Source: Liquidambar formosana
Taxonomy: Eukaryota > Streptophyta > Magnoliopsida > Saxifragales > Altingiaceae
DNA length: 64,000 bases
Direction of reading: 5' to 3'
NCBI GenBank assembly: GCA_039720395.1
Contig: CM077828.1
Span: forward strand, 23,292,717-23,356,716
Shown piece by piece: positions 10,116 to 21,082 of this stretch. The notes beneath the pieces were generated by a model. It saw only the letters and a program-made list of their open reading frames with translations, ran no database searches and was not told where the DNA came from. Made by a program: the position numbers and the translations under genes. How positions within the stretch are numbered: the stretch's first letter is position 1; every line of letters starts with the position of its first letter.

Positions 10116-10330
10116 ACATCACCACCTTTATTTCACTTATCGGGTATTGCGATGAGCAATCGGAGATGAACTTTGTTTAGGAATACATAGAAAATGGACC
10201 ATTTCATGACCACTTCTATAAGTCAAACTTTTTTTATTTATTGTGGAAACAACTGCATAAGGTTAGGTTAAAAAATTCTCGTAGAGGAAAATATGTATTG
10301 TCATCACCTCACAATGTATAAGTTTGGATA
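10110..10330 (+). pseudogene. CrRLK1L-like kinase fragment, sense arm
   Basis: The frame reads FISLIGYCDEQSEM, then after a TAG codon EYIENGPFHDHFYKSNF. These are the strand beta4/beta5 and hinge region of a CrRLK1L-type kinase domain; the YCDE-EM sequence is typical of that group. The frame degenerates before the catalytic loop. The DNA then enters a hairpin in which 10265-10325 pairs with 10331-10385. It is a non-functional remnant. Confidence 0.7.
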
Positions 10331-10580
10331 CATTATGAGGTGAAGACAATAAATGCTTTCCTCTAGGAGAATTTTTTAACCTAATGTGTGTCACGATGTA
10401 TAACTTTTGTTGTAGTGTGGAGATAATGCAACCTGAGAGTTACACTGATGTAGATCTCGAGCTGTTGTTCTCATAATAAGTGAGGAAGGTTTGACTCATG
10501 GAGGTTATTATGAAATGGTCCTTTCGTCGTGTACTCGTAAACAAGAATCATTTCCTATTACTCATCGCAATATCTAATGA
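10331..10580 (-). pseudogene. CrRLK1L-like kinase fragment, antisense arm
   Basis: On the minus strand the same region reads EMILVYEY, GPFHNNLHESNLPHL, then LHYLHTTTKVIHRD. It therefore retains an HRD catalytic motif that most other copies have lost. Stops and indels break it elsewhere. It pairs tail-to-tail with 10110-10330. Confidence 0.65.
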
Positions 10581-10797
10581 GCACACTGGGTGGTGATGCT
10601 GAACCTTCAAGAGCAAATCTATATTGCCATTTGGAACTCAATAGAGGCCTTGCTCTAATTTTGGGTTTGTTCGTTTGTAAGCAAGCTAGGTGCCATCCTT
10701 CATGTGCTCGATCCATATAAATATATAATAATAACAATAGTAATTAGTTTTTTGAATTTTTACAAAATTTATCGCAGATGACCAATATGCCTATACC

Positions 10798-11188
10798 TAC
10801 GCCTGGCAATTGGGTGGGTTTGGGTGGATTAGGGCGGGTTTAGATGGGTTGAGTCAACATGTCATCCAAACTCAACCCAACCCATGTATATGAAGATCCC
10901 ATTTAAATAAAACCCAAACCCAAATTCACCTATTTATTGCAAGCAGAGACCTAGCCTAACCAAGAGAGGCTCTGCTAATCTTTTGATCCGTAACTCCCGC
11001 AATCCGTTGTTCTCCTTCCACATTGTTATAAGAACCTACTCCAAACCCATGCTATTTTATGTAAACCCGAATAGACTCAACTATTTTTGGGTACCCATGT
11101 ACAACCCAATTAATAAAATTATCCGTGCACACCCATTTAACTTGGGCGGGTTCCTGAGTATGGGCGCATATTGCCAACCCTACCAGTA
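10798..11188. mobile_element. Non-autonomous hAT element
   Basis: An 8-bp duplication CCTATACC (10790-10797 and 11189-11196) flanks a 391-base element. Its ends share TGGCAAT/ATTGCCA, and its subterminal parts are rich in GGGTGGG and ACCCAACCC words, as in many plant hAT elements. The related segment at 49745-49760 has a single CCTATAC and no insertion, which supports the boundaries. No transposase is present; the long frame across it is incidental. Confidence 0.8.
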
Positions 11189-11196
11189 CCTATACC

Positions 11197-11990
11197 CAGA
11201 TCATACATTTGCCCCTCTATGGGAAGTTTTTGGGGAAGATTGTCGTTTCAACTCTTCCTAGTTACGATGTAGGGGGAAAGAGATTGTAGAAATAGAGGAT
11301 GTTATACCCTATTGGCCATTGCGTAACTTCAAAACCTACTGAACATGACTTACTAATGCTAGGCCGGATCTTGTCCACCCTAGGGCTCATTTTTTTGAAT
11401 TGGATTTGGAAAATTAATGTTCTTTCTTGCATTCATGTTTTCCTTTAGTTACTCATTAGAGGTCATTTACGTATGACTTATTTTCTTAATTAATCATCAC
11501 AATGTGAATATTTTCGATAATTGTGTGGATGGTTTTTTTTTTCTTTTTTTGACCATCTCTTTAGGACTTAACCATCTATTGTGAGTATTTGAAAAATTTT
11601 GCCTCACTCCTCTTTTATATCATGGGTCATTTGTTGACAGGTGATGCTATATCAACAGGGAAGAATTACCAAAAAGGTATACCAGTTCATGTATTGCTTG
11701 TTTTTTACACATAAGGAGCTTGTTTTTCACACCAATTACGAGTATACCACTACCACCCTTTCTCTTACTTTTCTTTATTTTTTTTGTTTGCCAAATAAGG
11801 GATATCCCAGGTTTTCTTTTTCCGCCGAAGTTTGGGCTCAAAGCTTCAAACTAATACCCACAATTTACAATTCATATGTGAGTCCATGTATTTGATAGTG
11901 ATGAAACATGATTGCTTTTGTTTTGGGTAAGGCTTTCTTCTTGCTTTAACGATATTTTCAAGCGGCACACTTTTTATTCATCTATTATAG
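11197..11990 (+). pseudogene. LINE-derived zf-RVT remnant, block 0
   Basis: This module matches 49745-50700 and, in part, 27750-27900 and 59830-60110. A frame around 11395-11450 reads NWIWKINVL, the start of the zf-RVT domain found in plant non-LTR retrotransposon proteins. The rest is broken. It ends abruptly at 11990 where the Helitron-like insertion begins; the uninterrupted sequence is seen at 60090-60120. Confidence 0.5.
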
Positions 11991-12438
11991 ATATACTAGC
12001 TAACTAATTTCCAAACCCGTGCAATACACAGATTTATATATATATATATATATATACTATGAAGCACGGATACGGATACAGATACGGGATACGAATACGA
12101 TGCGATGTAGATACACTGATTCGGCAATTCCAAAAAAATGTAGGATACGATATGTCAAGGATACGTTAATACATAAATATATTAATATTAATATTTGGTC
12201 TAAAACATATATAATAAACATAAAAAAAGTTTGAAACATTTACAAAATCAATTAATATGCAAGAATAGATGTACAAAGAACACATCTATAAGCATCAACC
12301 ATGTTCATCATTCATAGAAAGAAACTAGAAAGACATTAACACTACGAAATAGCCATTTAACGCTATTGCGTTACAATTGTTGCCCTAAAATATAGATAGT
12401 GGAAAGTGAATTAAGATGAAAGAATTAAAATGGGTTTA

Positions 12439-12801
12439 TAAAGAATTTTAAAGAACAAATGGTTTTTCAAGTGTAAGCTCTCTGTTTTTCTATTGTGAGC
12501 CACGAGACTTCTTTTATAATAAGTGAGAATCAATTACAGGATTGGTTACCGGAGGTATTGTTGGTGAGTTTCCTTTTCATAGTGAGGAAATCTCTCTACT
12601 ACAAGCTGTACATAAAATTTGAATTAGTTCCTAATATACAAGTCAACTACAGCAAGGTTTTCCTTGTAAAGTTGGGACATATCCCTCAATTGACTCAATC
12701 ATGCCTTGGTAGTATCTTCCCAGTCATGATCTCCACCAATTCATCCTTTTTGATCAACGGTTAGGATACCATGAATGTCATCCTTTCTATGGTCTTCTAC
12801 A
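12439..12801 (-). repeat. Copia 3' LTR
   Basis: This 363-base LTR runs, on the minus strand, from TGTAGAAGACC to ATTCTTTA. It is preceded by the polypurine tract at 12802-12812. The end TA in place of the canonical CA is shared by both LTRs. Confidence 0.9.
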
Positions 12802-15800
12802 CTCCCCCTTAAACTAGGCTGGGGGCTAGGCCAAAGGCTTAGTTTGACTCGCAATTGCTCAAACTGTTGGCGAGTAAGAGGTTTGGTGAATATATCAGCC
12901 ACTTGTTGGGACGAAGAGACAAATTTTGTGATTAAAGAACCGAGAGCCACCTTTTCTCGAACAAAATGATAATCAATTTCAATGTGTTTTGTTCTTGCAT
13001 GAAACACGTGGTTGATGGACATGTGTAAGGCCGAAATGTTATCGCAGAAAAGTGTGGGAGGTTGAGCAATATGAAGACTAATGTCTCGCAATAAATATGT
13101 CAACCATGTAAGTTCTGCTACAGTAGAAGCAAAGGCACGATATTCAGCTTCAGCACTGGAGCGCGCAACCGTTGGTTGTTTCTTTGCACTCTAAGAAAGA
13201 CAATTGCCACCAAGATAAGTACAAAACCCAGTGGTAGAGCGCCGTGTAATGGGGCAACCAGCCCAATCAACATCAGAAAAAGCATATAATTCAAGTGATG
13301 TACGAGAGAGAAGCTGAAGGCCATAATCGATGGTACCTTGTACATAACGAAGAATCCGTTTAACCATCTGGTAATGGTGAACGGTGGATTGTTGCATAAA
13401 CTGACAAACATAGTTGACACTATAAGAAATATCAGGCCTTGTAAAAGTGAGATATTGGAGTCCACCCACAATACTACGATAAAATTGTGGATCATAAAAA
13501 CAGATCATTCCCATTTATGGGGACAGTTGCCTTTGTGACCATGGGAGTCGAAAGAGCCCTGCAATCTTTCATTTGAGCTCGCTCAAGGAGATTAGCAGCA
13601 TATTTAGTTTGCTTTAAAAGAATACCGTCGGCAAAATGATGCACCTCAACTCCCAGAAAATAATGAAGAAAACCCAGGTCCTTCATTGAAAACTCTTGAC
13701 TGAGCATGGTAATGAAGTGATGTAAGAACTGAGGATTGGAACCAGTGAGGATAATGTCATCTACATATAGTAGAAGGAGAAGGGTACCATATGAGCCATG
13801 GCAAACAAAGAGGAAACCATTAGATAGCAAAAATTGACTAAATTTGTCGAACCAAGCATGGGGAGCCTGCCTTAGCCCATATAATGCCTTCTTGAGGTGG
13901 CATACATGATTAGGTCGAGTAGAATCATAGAAGCCAGGGGGTTGCTCCATGAAAACAGGTTCGGTAATGTTGCCATGAAGGAATGCATTTTTGACATCTA
14001 GTTGTCTGATATCCTAGTTGTGAACCAAGGCAATAGTAAGAACGGTTCAGATTGTGGCAAGCTTGATGACGAGAGAAAATGTTTCTGCAAAATCAACTCC
14101 AGGGACTTGATTATAACCCTTTGCAACCAATCGAGCTTTCAATCACTCAAGTGTACCATCAGCTTTAACCTTAGTCTTGAAGACCCACTTGCACCCGATA
14201 ACATTCATGGTAGGTTGATATGGAACTAACTCCCAGGTTTCATTTTGATGAAGTGCTAAGATCTCTTCTTGCATTGCCAAGTGCCATCTTGGATGCTTGA
14301 GGGCAGATTTCACAGTTTAGGCTCTTGAGGTAGTTCAGTGGATAATAAACAATAAGTATGTGAGGAGTATTTGGGATTGGGCTTGGAAGTTAGACCACTT
14401 CGGCGAGGAATGGAAGGGGGATTAGGATTTGATTAGATTAATGGTTGAGACGTATCTCTGGTGGATGGTGGGGTTGGGTTTGTGTGGTGGTAGGTAGGTG
14501 GGTCCAAACTGATAGGTGAAGGTTGTAATTGGTTTTGTTCAAGAGGTGTGAGTGGATTTATATGAGAGTCCACACTAGAGGATGGTGGTGACAAAGGTAT
14601 GTTGAGGTTTGTGGGTTGGTTAGACAATGAGGTTGCATTAGATGGACAATGAGTGAGTTCAAAGTCTAATGGCAAGTTGTTGGGAGATATAAGGATGGGG
14701 TCACTGTTTGGTAATGTAGGGGTAGTTGGTGACCCTTGAGCAATACAAGATGGCAAAGAAGATGTGGCTACTTCAGTATCCTCCATTGGGAAAGGTGACA
14801 AAGAACCAAAACCCATTTTCGATGAAGTAGAATCCTGGGTGCCTGTAAACCAATCAGAAAATGAAGTGATGTCATTAGCCTCTGTCATAACAGAAAATAA
14901 TTTCCCTGGATCACGAAAGGGAAAGTTGAGTTCATCAAACACAACATGTCGTGACATATATACACGGCCTGTAGGTGGATAATAACATCAGTACCCCTTG
15001 TAGAATTCAGAATACCCAAGAAAGATGCAAGGTAATGATCGTGGATCCAGTTTTGTTTATGCATAATTTCGCAAGTAGGGGAAGCATCGACACCCAAATA
15101 CCCTTAAAGGTCCATAATCTGGTGTTTGTTTTTGTAACACTTCATATGGACATTTCCAATCCAACACACGAGAGGGTTGCCTATTAATTAACCATACAGC
15201 AGTGGCAAAGGCCTTAACCCAAAACCTCTTAGGAGCATAACTATGAAACAAAAGAGTAAGGCCAAGTTTTGTGATATTCCTGTGTTTTCGTTCGGCCAAC
15301 CCATTTTGTTCCTATGTATGGGGGCATGAGCATTGGTGTTTAATTCCATAATCTGTTAAGTAGGAATTGAAGGCTTTGTCAGTAAATTCTCCTCCTCCAT
15401 CAGATTGGAACACTTTAACCCTCTTGTCATATTGGTTGGTCACAAATTTATGGAATTTAATAAAGCAAGATGTGAATTCTGATTTGAGCTTTAGTGGGAA
15501 AAACCAGGTATAGCGAGTGCATTCATCAATGAAAACAACATAATATCAAAATCTTTGGAATGACAAAACAGGAGTTGCCCCCCACAGATCACAGTGAATA
15601 ATGGCAAGAGGTTCATCACAAAAACTGTTTGTTCCAATAAAAGGTAAGCGACATGCCTTTGCCATTTGACAACTTTCACAAAGTTTCTCAACCTTATTTC
15701 CACTACTAATAATTAATTTATTTCTCTTCAATAGATCCACCACTTTTGATTGAGGATGACCTAACCGTTGGTGCCAGACCTGATCAGAAGCAACTTTATT

Positions 15801-17222
15801 CCTGGTTAAGAAGAAAGCCTCCTTCTTTGGCTGCAAGGCATACAAACCTCCACATCTACTCCCTGATGCGATTACCATTTTGGTCTCCCTATTCTTTATC
15901 ACAAACCCACTTGATGAGAACTTAAAAATATATGGGTGATTAGAAGTCATTTGACTAACAGAGAGCAAATTCTTTTTAATTTCTGGTACAACCAAAACAT
16001 TTTCCAAAGTTAGCTTTTTATCTCCAATTTGTATTGTAGCGGAACCAATATGTGAGATATCCAAACCATTCCCATCACCCACAATAACTTTATCATGACT
16101 GAAATAAGGGGAGAAATTATCAAGCTTACCAGTTGTGTCTGTCATGTGAGATGTTGCTCCGGTGTCAGGGAACCAAGCGGCATCTTGTGAATCAGACATG
16201 GTCATGGCTACTAGTGCATGTGCAGCATCTCTAGGTTGGTAGGTTTGATTAAACCTATGCCAACATTGCAGAGCCGTGTGCCTAGGCTTCTCACATATTT
16301 GACAGACAACATCTTTTCCAGCTTCTTGTTATGGGTGAGGAGTGGTTCTAGCAGCAGGTCCAACATTGGGCTGATTGTTTCGCTGATCATTATTGTTTCT
16401 GGGTTGATGACCTGCTTGAGAGAACCCACGACCTTTGGAGGTAAAATTATTCTGGGGTTGCTTTCCCCTGTGGCTTGAGTTCTTGTCATAATTGTGAGAT
16501 TGTTGTCCCACAAAAGCAGCATTTTGATTAGTAGAACAAAAAGAAGTATCATGATTATGCAGGTTCTTCATGGTTTCATGACCTTGAAGAAGTGGGATGA
16601 TTTCTCGATAAGATGGGGTGGGAGGCTTGAGCATAGTTGTTACAAAAGACTTATAGCTAGAGCCGAGTCCTCGCAACAAGGTAAAGACTTTATCTCGGTC
16701 ATTAACAGGCTTGCCAATGGCAGCCAAGTCATCACAAATGTTTTTGAGAATTCTAAGATATTCAGACATTGAGAGAGGCCTTTTAGTATGCATTTGAAGT
16801 TGTTGAGTTAAATAGAATTCTCTCTCTTGAGATTCTTGGGCAAATGAATCCAAGAGAGCAGACCATACCTCAGCAGATGTCTCTAATTTGACAACCATTC
16901 CAAGAACCTCTTCTGATAATATCCCTGTAATCCAGCCACGGAGGAGCTTGTCTGACCTCCTCCAACCAACGTAATCTGGATTATCAATACATCGTTTTTC
17001 ACCTGAAGCTTCATCAGATGAAATGACAAGAAGAAGGTTTGGCATGATATAGGTCCCATCGAGAAACCCACGCATGTCTTGGCTTTCGATGAGGCCCATG
17101 AACTGTGTTTTTCACAGCAGAAAATTGGTTTGGGTTAGCTTGATGGATACGAAATTCCCAATGTTCAAAGTCGAAAGGTAAGGATATGTTGGTGCAGCAA
17201 GTGAGGATGATGAGGATGCCAT
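12741..17222 (-). pseudogene. Copia gag-pol, broken by stops
   Basis: The polyprotein starts with ATG at 17222 (MASSSSSSLAAPTYPY). Gag spans to about 16210 and carries a CX2CX4HX4C zinc knuckle (CQICEKPRHTALQC, about 16260-16305). Protease has the DTGA active site (WFPDTGATSHM, about 16150). Integrase shows the HLGHP-type zinc domain (WHQRLGHPQ) and the D, D, E residues in HCDLWG, QSDGGGEF and QNGLAERKH. Reverse transcriptase has LYGLRQAP and YVDD (13760s), and RNase H has SDVDWAGCP and SSAEAEYRA. In-frame stops include TGA at 17112, TAA at 16329, TGA at 15546 and TAG near 15313. Most look like single transitions from TGG or CAA. The final frame runs into the 3' LTR. Motif style suggests the Ale/Ivana side of Copia, which is an inference. 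Confidence 0.92.
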
Positions 17223-17283
17223 GGGAAAAATTTCAGGATCTCAAGGATTTCTCACGGTCTCAACTTAGAGCCGAGGCTCACCA

Positions 17284-17396
17284 TGTTAAGTTTCCAACTT
17301 ACAAGCCTAAGCTTATAAGTGGAGGGCCCAAATAGGTATATGAAGACATGTTTAACTCGATATTTAATCGATGTGGGATGTGATATATTTCCAACA
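17284..17396 (-). mobile_element. TRIM-like LTR embedded in the Copia leader
   Basis: Within the untranslated leader lies a 113-base block with TG...CA ends (TGTTGGAAATATATCACATC to GGAAACTTAACA on the minus strand). It is immediately preceded by a second polypurine tract, GTGAGGGGGAG. It matches the tandem segments at 9849-10115. The leader upstream of it (17397-17501) has the layout of a miniature element: primer-binding site, short spacer, polypurine tract, LTR. This looks like a fusion between a TRIM and the Copia element. Confidence 0.6.
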
Positions 17397-17490
17397 CTCC
17401 CCCTCACGTGCAGGCCTAACAAGATTCAAATGGTCTGTCACGTGGACAATAAAAACGGCTCACGAGTGAAACGGGCCCAGGAACAACATG

Positions 17491-17501
17491 CTTTGATACC
17501 A
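17491..17501 (-). other. Primer-binding site (tRNA-iMet)
   Basis: TGGTATCAAAG on the minus strand directly abuts the 5' LTR. It matches the complement of the initiator-methionine tRNA 3' end used by most plant Copia elements, with one mismatch from TGGTATCAGAG. Confidence 0.85.
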
Positions 17502-17877
17502 TAAAGAATTTTAAAGAACAAATGGTTTTTCAAGTGTAAGCTCTCTGTTTTTCTATTGTGAGCCACGAGACTTCTTTTATAATAAGTGAGAATCAATTAC
17601 AGGATTGGTTACTGGAGGTATTGTTGGTGGGTTTCCTTTTCATAGTGAGGAAATCTCTCTACTACAAGCTGTACATATAATTTGGATTAGTTCCTAATAT
17701 ACAAGTCAACTACAGCAAAGCTTTCCTTGTAAAGTTGGGACATATCCCTCAATTGACTCAATCATGCCTTGGAATCATGCCTTGGTAGTATCTTCCCAGT
17801 CATGATCTCTGCCAATTCATCCTTTTTGATCAACGGTTAGGATACCATGAATGTCATCCTTTTTATAGTCTTCTATA
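17502..17877 (-). repeat. Copia 5' LTR
   Basis: This 376-base copy is 13 bases longer than its partner because AATCATGCCTTGG is tandemly doubled at about 17761-17786. On the minus strand its first bases are TATAGAAG where the 3' LTR has TGTAGAAG, a G-to-A change in the terminal dinucleotide. Confidence 0.9.
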
Positions 17878-18176
17878 GTTTATTGTTTCAATCAAAGTAT
17901 GGGTATTATGTTTCTTTAAATTTACCCCCGTTTATTTAAAAAATAAATAATTACAAACTAACTCTAAAGAAATCCCAAATGTATGCGAGATGTATCTGAG
18001 AAATATCCGAGGTGTATCCGATGATGTGGCAATGTGTGTTACTGTTCCGATACGTATGGAGGGTATCTGATACGTATCGGGGAGTATCCTAGGTGTATCG
18101 CATCTGATACGTATCCGATACGGATTCGTTGGGGGTTTTAAAGTATCCGTGCTTCATAGTATATATATATATATAT

Positions 18177-19335
18177 AGCTTCAAAACCTTTGTAATGCAC
18201 AGATTTATTTATAAAAATAATATTATCAAAAAATTAAAATTTTAACAGAATATTTTTTTTCTAAAATAGTAAAATGCATTTGTTAATATAATATGTCAAT
18301 TAAATTTTAAAGATATAGACAAAAATAAATTACTTTAATGGTGGAAGCTTGTGAAAAAATTTATTTAGGTGTGATGTTAGTGTAATATATCACACAAAAT
18401 TTATGTATACATCCAAAAAGGATAAATTATTTAGAAAAAAAAAATTAATGGTGGAAGCTTGTAAAAAATTGAAGGAAGTGATACTGTGACTGGTATTGGT
18501 GGAAAAGGATTAAGACTCTCTAGAGCCTAGGTCCATCCCATGATCATGGTTTTGATATGTTAGTATGTATTCCAGATATATCGCGCTTTCTTTTTTAATC
18601 ATCATTGTCTCTATTTGTCTCTCTTTCTGATTATAACTATTTTTAGTTTCATATGTTCAATTTTTGGGAGAGAAGATGAATAGGCATAAAGAAAACAAAA
18701 AAATATGGTACAATCTACTAAATTTGGATTGAACATTGTACAGTATAGCTTTTTCAATTCTCCCACATGAAAACAAAGAGATATGTAGTATACATCAAGC
18801 GTCAACTTACCTATACTGCGTGAAAAAAGAGCAGTGAAAACCAAAAAAAAAAAAAATAATAATAATAATAATGGAGAAATTACTTGGAGAAATTACCTTT
18901 TGATAATCACTTCCCAACTTAACACCAAACAAAGAAAATTAGTAGTCCTTTTGAATCACATATACAGTCGATTTGTAAAAAGTTGGCAGATTATATTCTT
19001 TCTTTGGTATTAAGTTGGAAAGTGATCACTAAAAAAGTAATTTCCTAAAAAGTCACAAAGTAGCGTACTTTTTGGGAAATTACTTTTGAGTGAATATTTC
19101 CCAACTTAATACAAAACAAAGAAAATTGATAGTTATTTTAACGTAAGTATACAGTTAATTTATAGCAAGTTGACAGACATTATCCCTTTTTTGGTATTAG
19201 GTTAGAAAGGGGACACTAAAATGTAATATTTGCTTTTTTTCTCCAACTTGTTCTACTGTTCATGTGATTTGAAAAAAAAAAAAATTTATAAATTTGACAC
19301 GTGGCATCACCAAGACTCATTTCCTCCTTTATATA
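18177..19335 (-). mobile_element. Helitron-like unit 1
   Basis: The unit starts (plus strand) GCTTCAAAACCTTTGTAATG and ends near CCTTTATATATATAG. It shares blocks in the same order with the unit at 19343-20861, including TCACACAAAATTTATGTAT and TGATCATGGTTTTGATATG words. Two hairpin units built on ACTTCCCAACTTAA and TTAAGTTGGAAAGTGAT occupy 18890-19220. No coding content is seen. Confidence 0.5.
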
Positions 19336-19342
19336 TATAGTA

Positions 19343-20861
19343 CTAGTTTCAGAACCCGTGTGACACACGGATTTCTTTATAAAAAATAATATTATTAGCA
19401 AATTAGAATTTTAACAGAATACTTATTCTCTAATATAATATGTTAATTAAATTTAAAAAATATAGACAAAAATAAATTAAATAATTCAATCAAAATAATT
19501 TTTGGTGTGATGTTAGCGTAATGTATCACACACAATTTAATTATACTCCTGAAAAAGAAAATTTTTTTGAAAAACAATAAAATTTAATGGTGGAAGTTTG
19601 TAAGAAATGAAAGAACTTACACGTCATGATATTTGGTGGAAAAAGATTTAGACTTTCTAGAGCCTAGTGTATCCTATGATCATGGTTTTAATATGTTGAT
19701 ATATACCAAAGCAAGTATAGTCATTGAAAGTGTCTTGAAATCTGACGGTACAAATTATAGAATGCATGAAAACGATGAATCTTGGCATTTCATAAGGGTT
19801 TCAAGTGGGTTTTACATAGAGAGAAAAACCAAGGGAAAAATATCAAAAAATTGTTTGAGATTAGAATATAAAAAGATGAGAGAAAAGTCTAGATTGAGAA
19901 AAAGAATAGGAGAAAAAGGCAAAAAGAGAAGAAAATAAGAGAAAACATAAATCTTTTCAACTTTATATAATTAACCACATAGAAGAATTTTGATTACAAT
20001 AGGTTTTTATTTTTTTTTATTATTTTTTTATTTTTTTTGGCGTTGAAGGCAAATTGGGAAAATTTGAAGATTCCGGCGTATCGCGTGTTCTTTTTTAATC
20101 GTCTTTCCCTCTATTTGTCTCTTTTTTTAATTGTAACTATTTATCGTTTTATACGTTCAATTTTTAAGAGGGGAAATGAATAGGCATAAAGAAAATGGAG
20201 AAATATAGTACAGTTTACCAAGTTTGGGTTGAACATTGTTCAATGTGGATTTTCTAATTCTTTTATGTAAAAACATAGATATATGCAGTGAACACTAAGC
20301 GTCAACTTACTTTCATCGTGTGAAAAAGAGCAATGAATATCAAAAATAAAAAATGAAAATAAAAATAAATGGAGAATTTACCTTTTGGTGACCACTTCTC
20401 AGATTAATACCAAAAAAATAAAGTTAGTAGTCTTTTTGAAGTACCGATACAGTTAATTTGTTGCAAGTTGGCAGACAATATTCTTTGTTTGGTATTAAAT
20501 TAGAAAGCGATCACTAAAAGGTAGTTTTCCCAGAAGTTACTAGAAGGAACTTTTTGGAAAAATTACGATTTAGTGACTACTTCCCAACTTAATGTGAAAC
20601 AATGGAAATTAGTTGTCATTTTCTGGACATTTACAGTCAATTTGTAGCAAGTTGATAGATTAATATCCTTTTTTGGTATTAGGTTGGAAAACTATTACTA
20701 AACAGTAAGTTTTCCCAAAAAAATTTCTCCATTGCATTTCATTGTTTCAGCACGTGAATTGAAAAAAAAAAAAATGGAAAATTTTTTATGTTGACACGTG
20801 GCCTTTAACAGTGTAACCATTCCTCCGTTTTAGATATATATAATAGACATATAGATATAGA
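19343..20861 (-). mobile_element. Helitron-like unit 2
   Basis: On the minus strand the 3' end reads CCGTGTGTCACACGG (a perfect hairpin), then GTTCTGAAACTAG, the textbook Helitron terminus. The 5' end is TA-rich, beginning TCTAT. Relative to unit 1 it contains about 380 extra bases (19697-20078) with a 101-codon frame at 19633-19938 that matches no family I know. Two further copies of the hairpin unit lie at 20380-20530 and 20570-20710. Confidence 0.6.
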
Positions 20862-21082
20862 TGTTTCCTTGGAATCCACCTCCTATGAATATGGTCAAGC
20901 TGAATCTTGATGGTAGAACAGCCGCAGCTTGTTTTCTCAACTGTAACCTTCTGTGTTGTCCTCTAGTGGCAAGATCTTTTCCTGTGAGGAATTCATCAGT
21001 TTTTATGGCAAAGTGTATAATCTTTTCTGTAAATATTGCTAACAAAATTTTTTATGGTAGCCCATTGCAGAAGGCCATCTAA
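20862..21082 (+). pseudogene. RNase H-like (RVT_3) remnant, block 0
   Basis: The frame begins FPWNPPPMNMVKLNLDG, matching the start of the plant RVT_3 RNase H domain (W-PP----KLN-DG). The later part is scrambled and lacks the acidic active-site context. The block C copy at 60113-60334 is about 95% identical. Both descend from a LINE-type or domesticated RNase H coding segment. Confidence 0.5.

Larger units (their letters stand above)
12439..17877 (-). mobile_element. Full-length Ty1/Copia retrotransposon
   Basis: Two near-identical LTRs (12439-12801 and 17502-17877) bracket a minus-strand gag-pol region. A 5-bp GTTTA duplication (12434-12438 and 17878-17882) flanks the 5.4-kb element. The primer-binding site (TGGTATCAAAG on the minus strand) touches the 5' LTR, and a polypurine tract (AAGGGGGAG) touches the 3' LTR. 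The domain order is gag, protease, integrase, reverse transcriptase, RNase H, which defines Copia. By eye the LTRs differ at about 11 of 363 positions plus one 13-bp tandem duplication, suggesting a fairly recent insertion. Multiple stops make it non-autonomous today. Confidence 0.93.
12056..18160. mobile_element. TIR element split by the Copia insertion
   Basis: A perfect 18-base inverted repeat ACTATGAAGCACGGATAC (12056-12073 and 18143-18160) is embedded in TA runs on both sides. Subterminal DNA is full of GATACG/CGTATC words at both ends. Removing the Copia element leaves about 0.67 kb, a MITE-sized element. The TA flanks fit a TA target duplication but cannot be separated from the microsatellite, so the superfamily is left open. 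Confidence 0.65.
11998..20861 (-). mobile_element. Nested Helitron-like insertion
   Basis: Block C (60100-60120) reads continuously through a site where block 0 carries about 8.87 kb. The left edge is CTAGCTAACTAA followed by CCCGTGCAATACAC, and the right edge ends in TATAGATATAGA before TGTTTCC. On the minus strand this gives a TC... start and a ...CTAG end preceded by a hairpin-like palindrome, the Helitron pattern. Two related units are distinguishable (18177-19335 and 19343-20861), each containing CACGTG near the 5' end. No Rep/helicase is present. The exact outer ends are blurred by TA-rich repeats. Confidence 0.6.

Noticed and set aside
10983..11261. 92-codon plus-strand frame
   Set aside because: It runs across the right part of the hAT element and its target duplication and is not conserved in the uninterrupted copy at 49.7 kb.
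12019..12239. Frames on both strands rich in I, Y and R
   Set aside because: They arise from a (TA)n run and GATACG subterminal repeats of the TIR element.
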